Of a stretch of DNA of 12,491 bases, positions 11,841-12,491 are shown one piece after another; positions within the stretch are counted from its first letter, which is position 1, and each line of letters opens with the position of its first letter. The stretch comes from Muribaculaceae bacterium. Its GTDB lineage: Bacteria; Pseudomonadota; Alphaproteobacteria; Rs-D84. A model generated the notes under the pieces. That model had not been told where the DNA came from. It did no database searches and worked only from the letters and a program-made list of their open reading frames with translations. The stretch is from the NCBI GenBank assembly GCA_023665245.1, contig JAMPEH010000052.1:1-12491 (forward strand), written 5' to 3'. The position numbers and the translations under genes were made by a program.

Positions 11841-12491
11841 GTAGTAAATCTTTTACGGTTTTCAATTTTTGCTTTTGTTTTATTATGGATACCATTTCAA
11901 CAAATAACTTTTGCAACGACTCAATAATGTCAGTATCTTGTGGCAATGGCAATTTTAATTCTTTTATTGCCCTACTTGCATGCAATATTGTTGTACCCTG
12001 CGAATACGTCTTTATTATGCTTTGACATAATTCAGAGTTAAGATAAAAGTATATATAACCCTTAATAGCATTATCGCAAATAACCTTTTGTATACCGGAA
12101 GAGTAGCAACCATTTAAACCGATATTGTTTCGCCCCGGTGCGCCGTCAAATGCTATCAGAATATCGTCAACATTACAATTCGGACATTCACGATTAAACA
12201 CAAAACTATCAAACTCGCAATTTAAAAGATTTCCTACCCGAATATATGGGATTGAGCCTTTTTCTTGGCGTTCCAAATAATTTGCCGAGCCTAATTCTTT
12301 ACCCTTCTCAAACTTAATTTTACTTAAAAGTGGTATAAATTCAGTACATTGGTTTTTAGAGAAAATTAAAGACCCATAGCCTTTAATTTTATTTAACTTT
12401 TCATCTATGTTTTCAATCAAATCATCAACACTTCCTATAGTGTCAACTATGTGGTTTTGAATTTCCGTATTTGGTACGCAAATTTTTACAT
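11821..12491 (-). CDS. hsdS: type I restriction-modification specificity subunit (HsdS), expressed copy, C-terminal half
   Basis: The frame stays open to the right edge of the window, so this is the second half (222 residues seen) of a gene whose start and first TRD lie outside. Visible are the end of TRD1 (KICVPNTEIQNHIV, the usual tail motif), the central conserved helix (DTIGSVDDLIENIDEKLNK), TRD2 (FEKGKELGSANYLE, IPYIRVGNL, DDILIAFDGAPGRNNIG) and the distal conserved helix ending LLLKKYFG. An apparent TTG start at 12420 is only an internal leucine codon. HsdS sets the DNA sequence recognised by the HsdM2S methylase and by the full restriction complex. Its TRD2 begins directly after a recombination site that is inverted relative to two silent cassettes, so this half should be exchangeable. 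hsdM is expected upstream, to the right. Confidence 0.9.
   Translation of the reverse strand, partial: VKICVPNTEIQNHIVDTIGSVDDLIENIDEKLNKIKGYGSLIFSKNQCTEFIPLLSKIKFEKGKELGSANYLERQEKGSIPYIRVGNLLNCEFDSFVFNRECPNCNVDDILIAFDGAPGRNNIGLNGCYSSGIQKVICDNAIKGYIYFYLNSELCQSIIKTYSQGTTILHASRAIKELKLPLPQDTDIIESLQKLFVEMVSIIKQKQKLKTVKDLLLKKYFG
12410..12450 (-). repeat. specificity-switch recombination site in hsdS, copy 3
   Basis: Read on the minus strand, 12419-12450 equals copy 1 (32 bp) and 12410-12446 equals copy 2 (37 bp); the three-way core is 12419-12446. It lies in the central conserved region of hsdS, between the two TRDs, and opposes both silent copies. Confidence 0.8.

Noticed and set aside
1..12491. 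CRISPR array, full insertion sequence or rRNA
   Set aside because: No regularly spaced direct repeats with unique spacers, no transposase gene with terminal repeats, and no rRNA-like sequence were seen; the repeats found are short palindromic elements and recombination sites.

Overview
The window looks like a chromosome segment of an uncultured Bacillota (probably Clostridia). The genes carry AGGAGG-type ribosome binding sites and sigma-A-like promoters, and a Clostridia-like glucose-6-phosphate isomerase sits among short dispersed intergenic repeats of the kind that pepper such genomes. This placement is inference from style; no rRNA is present. The sequence divides at about 5373-5423, where the 3' part of a tRNA-Leu gene lies on the minus strand. 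Left of it is ordinary, more GC-rich chromosome. Right of it is AT-rich accessory DNA, which I read as the left end of an integrated island.

Left part (1-5372). Positions 1-1000 hold no convincing gene, only hairpins and mosaic repeats. Then, all on the minus strand, come a membrane-anchored alpha/beta hydrolase (1045-2052), a MITE-like repeat (2141-2291) and pgi (2314-3750) with its own promoter. A small four-gene cluster follows (4960 down to 3920): a zinc-ribbon/DUF2007-like protein, a small zinc-ribbon protein, a truncated flavodoxin-like reductase and a small unknown protein. A palindromic repeat element with 17-bp flanking direct repeats lies between that cluster and its likely promoter.

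Right part (5424-12491). This is one system, a type I restriction-modification locus with a switchable specificity subunit. hsdR (5637-8729, minus) carries the nuclease/translocase. The expressed hsdS runs in from the right edge on the minus strand; only its central conserved region, second target-recognition domain (TRD) and tail are visible (11821-12491). hsdM and the hsdS N-terminal half should lie just beyond the window. Two silent half-genes (8793-9500 and 10201-10917, plus strand) each carry one alternative TRD. All three copies start with the same 28-bp stretch encoding the D-T-I-G-S-V-D-D region, and the two silent copies are inverted relative to hsdS. A Xer-like tyrosine recombinase (10993-11799) lies between. 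Inversion at these sites would swap TRD2 and change methylation and restriction specificity, giving at least three states.

A relB/relE-type toxin-antitoxin pair (9591-10182) sits between the two silent cassettes, that is, between two sites in direct orientation. Recombination between those sites would delete the pair with one cassette, so the pair may select against loss of cassettes during shuffling. Terminator placement suggests a further effect: with cassette 1 in the active slot, hsdS transcription would run into relBE without a strong terminator, whereas the other two TRD tails each end in a terminator hairpin.
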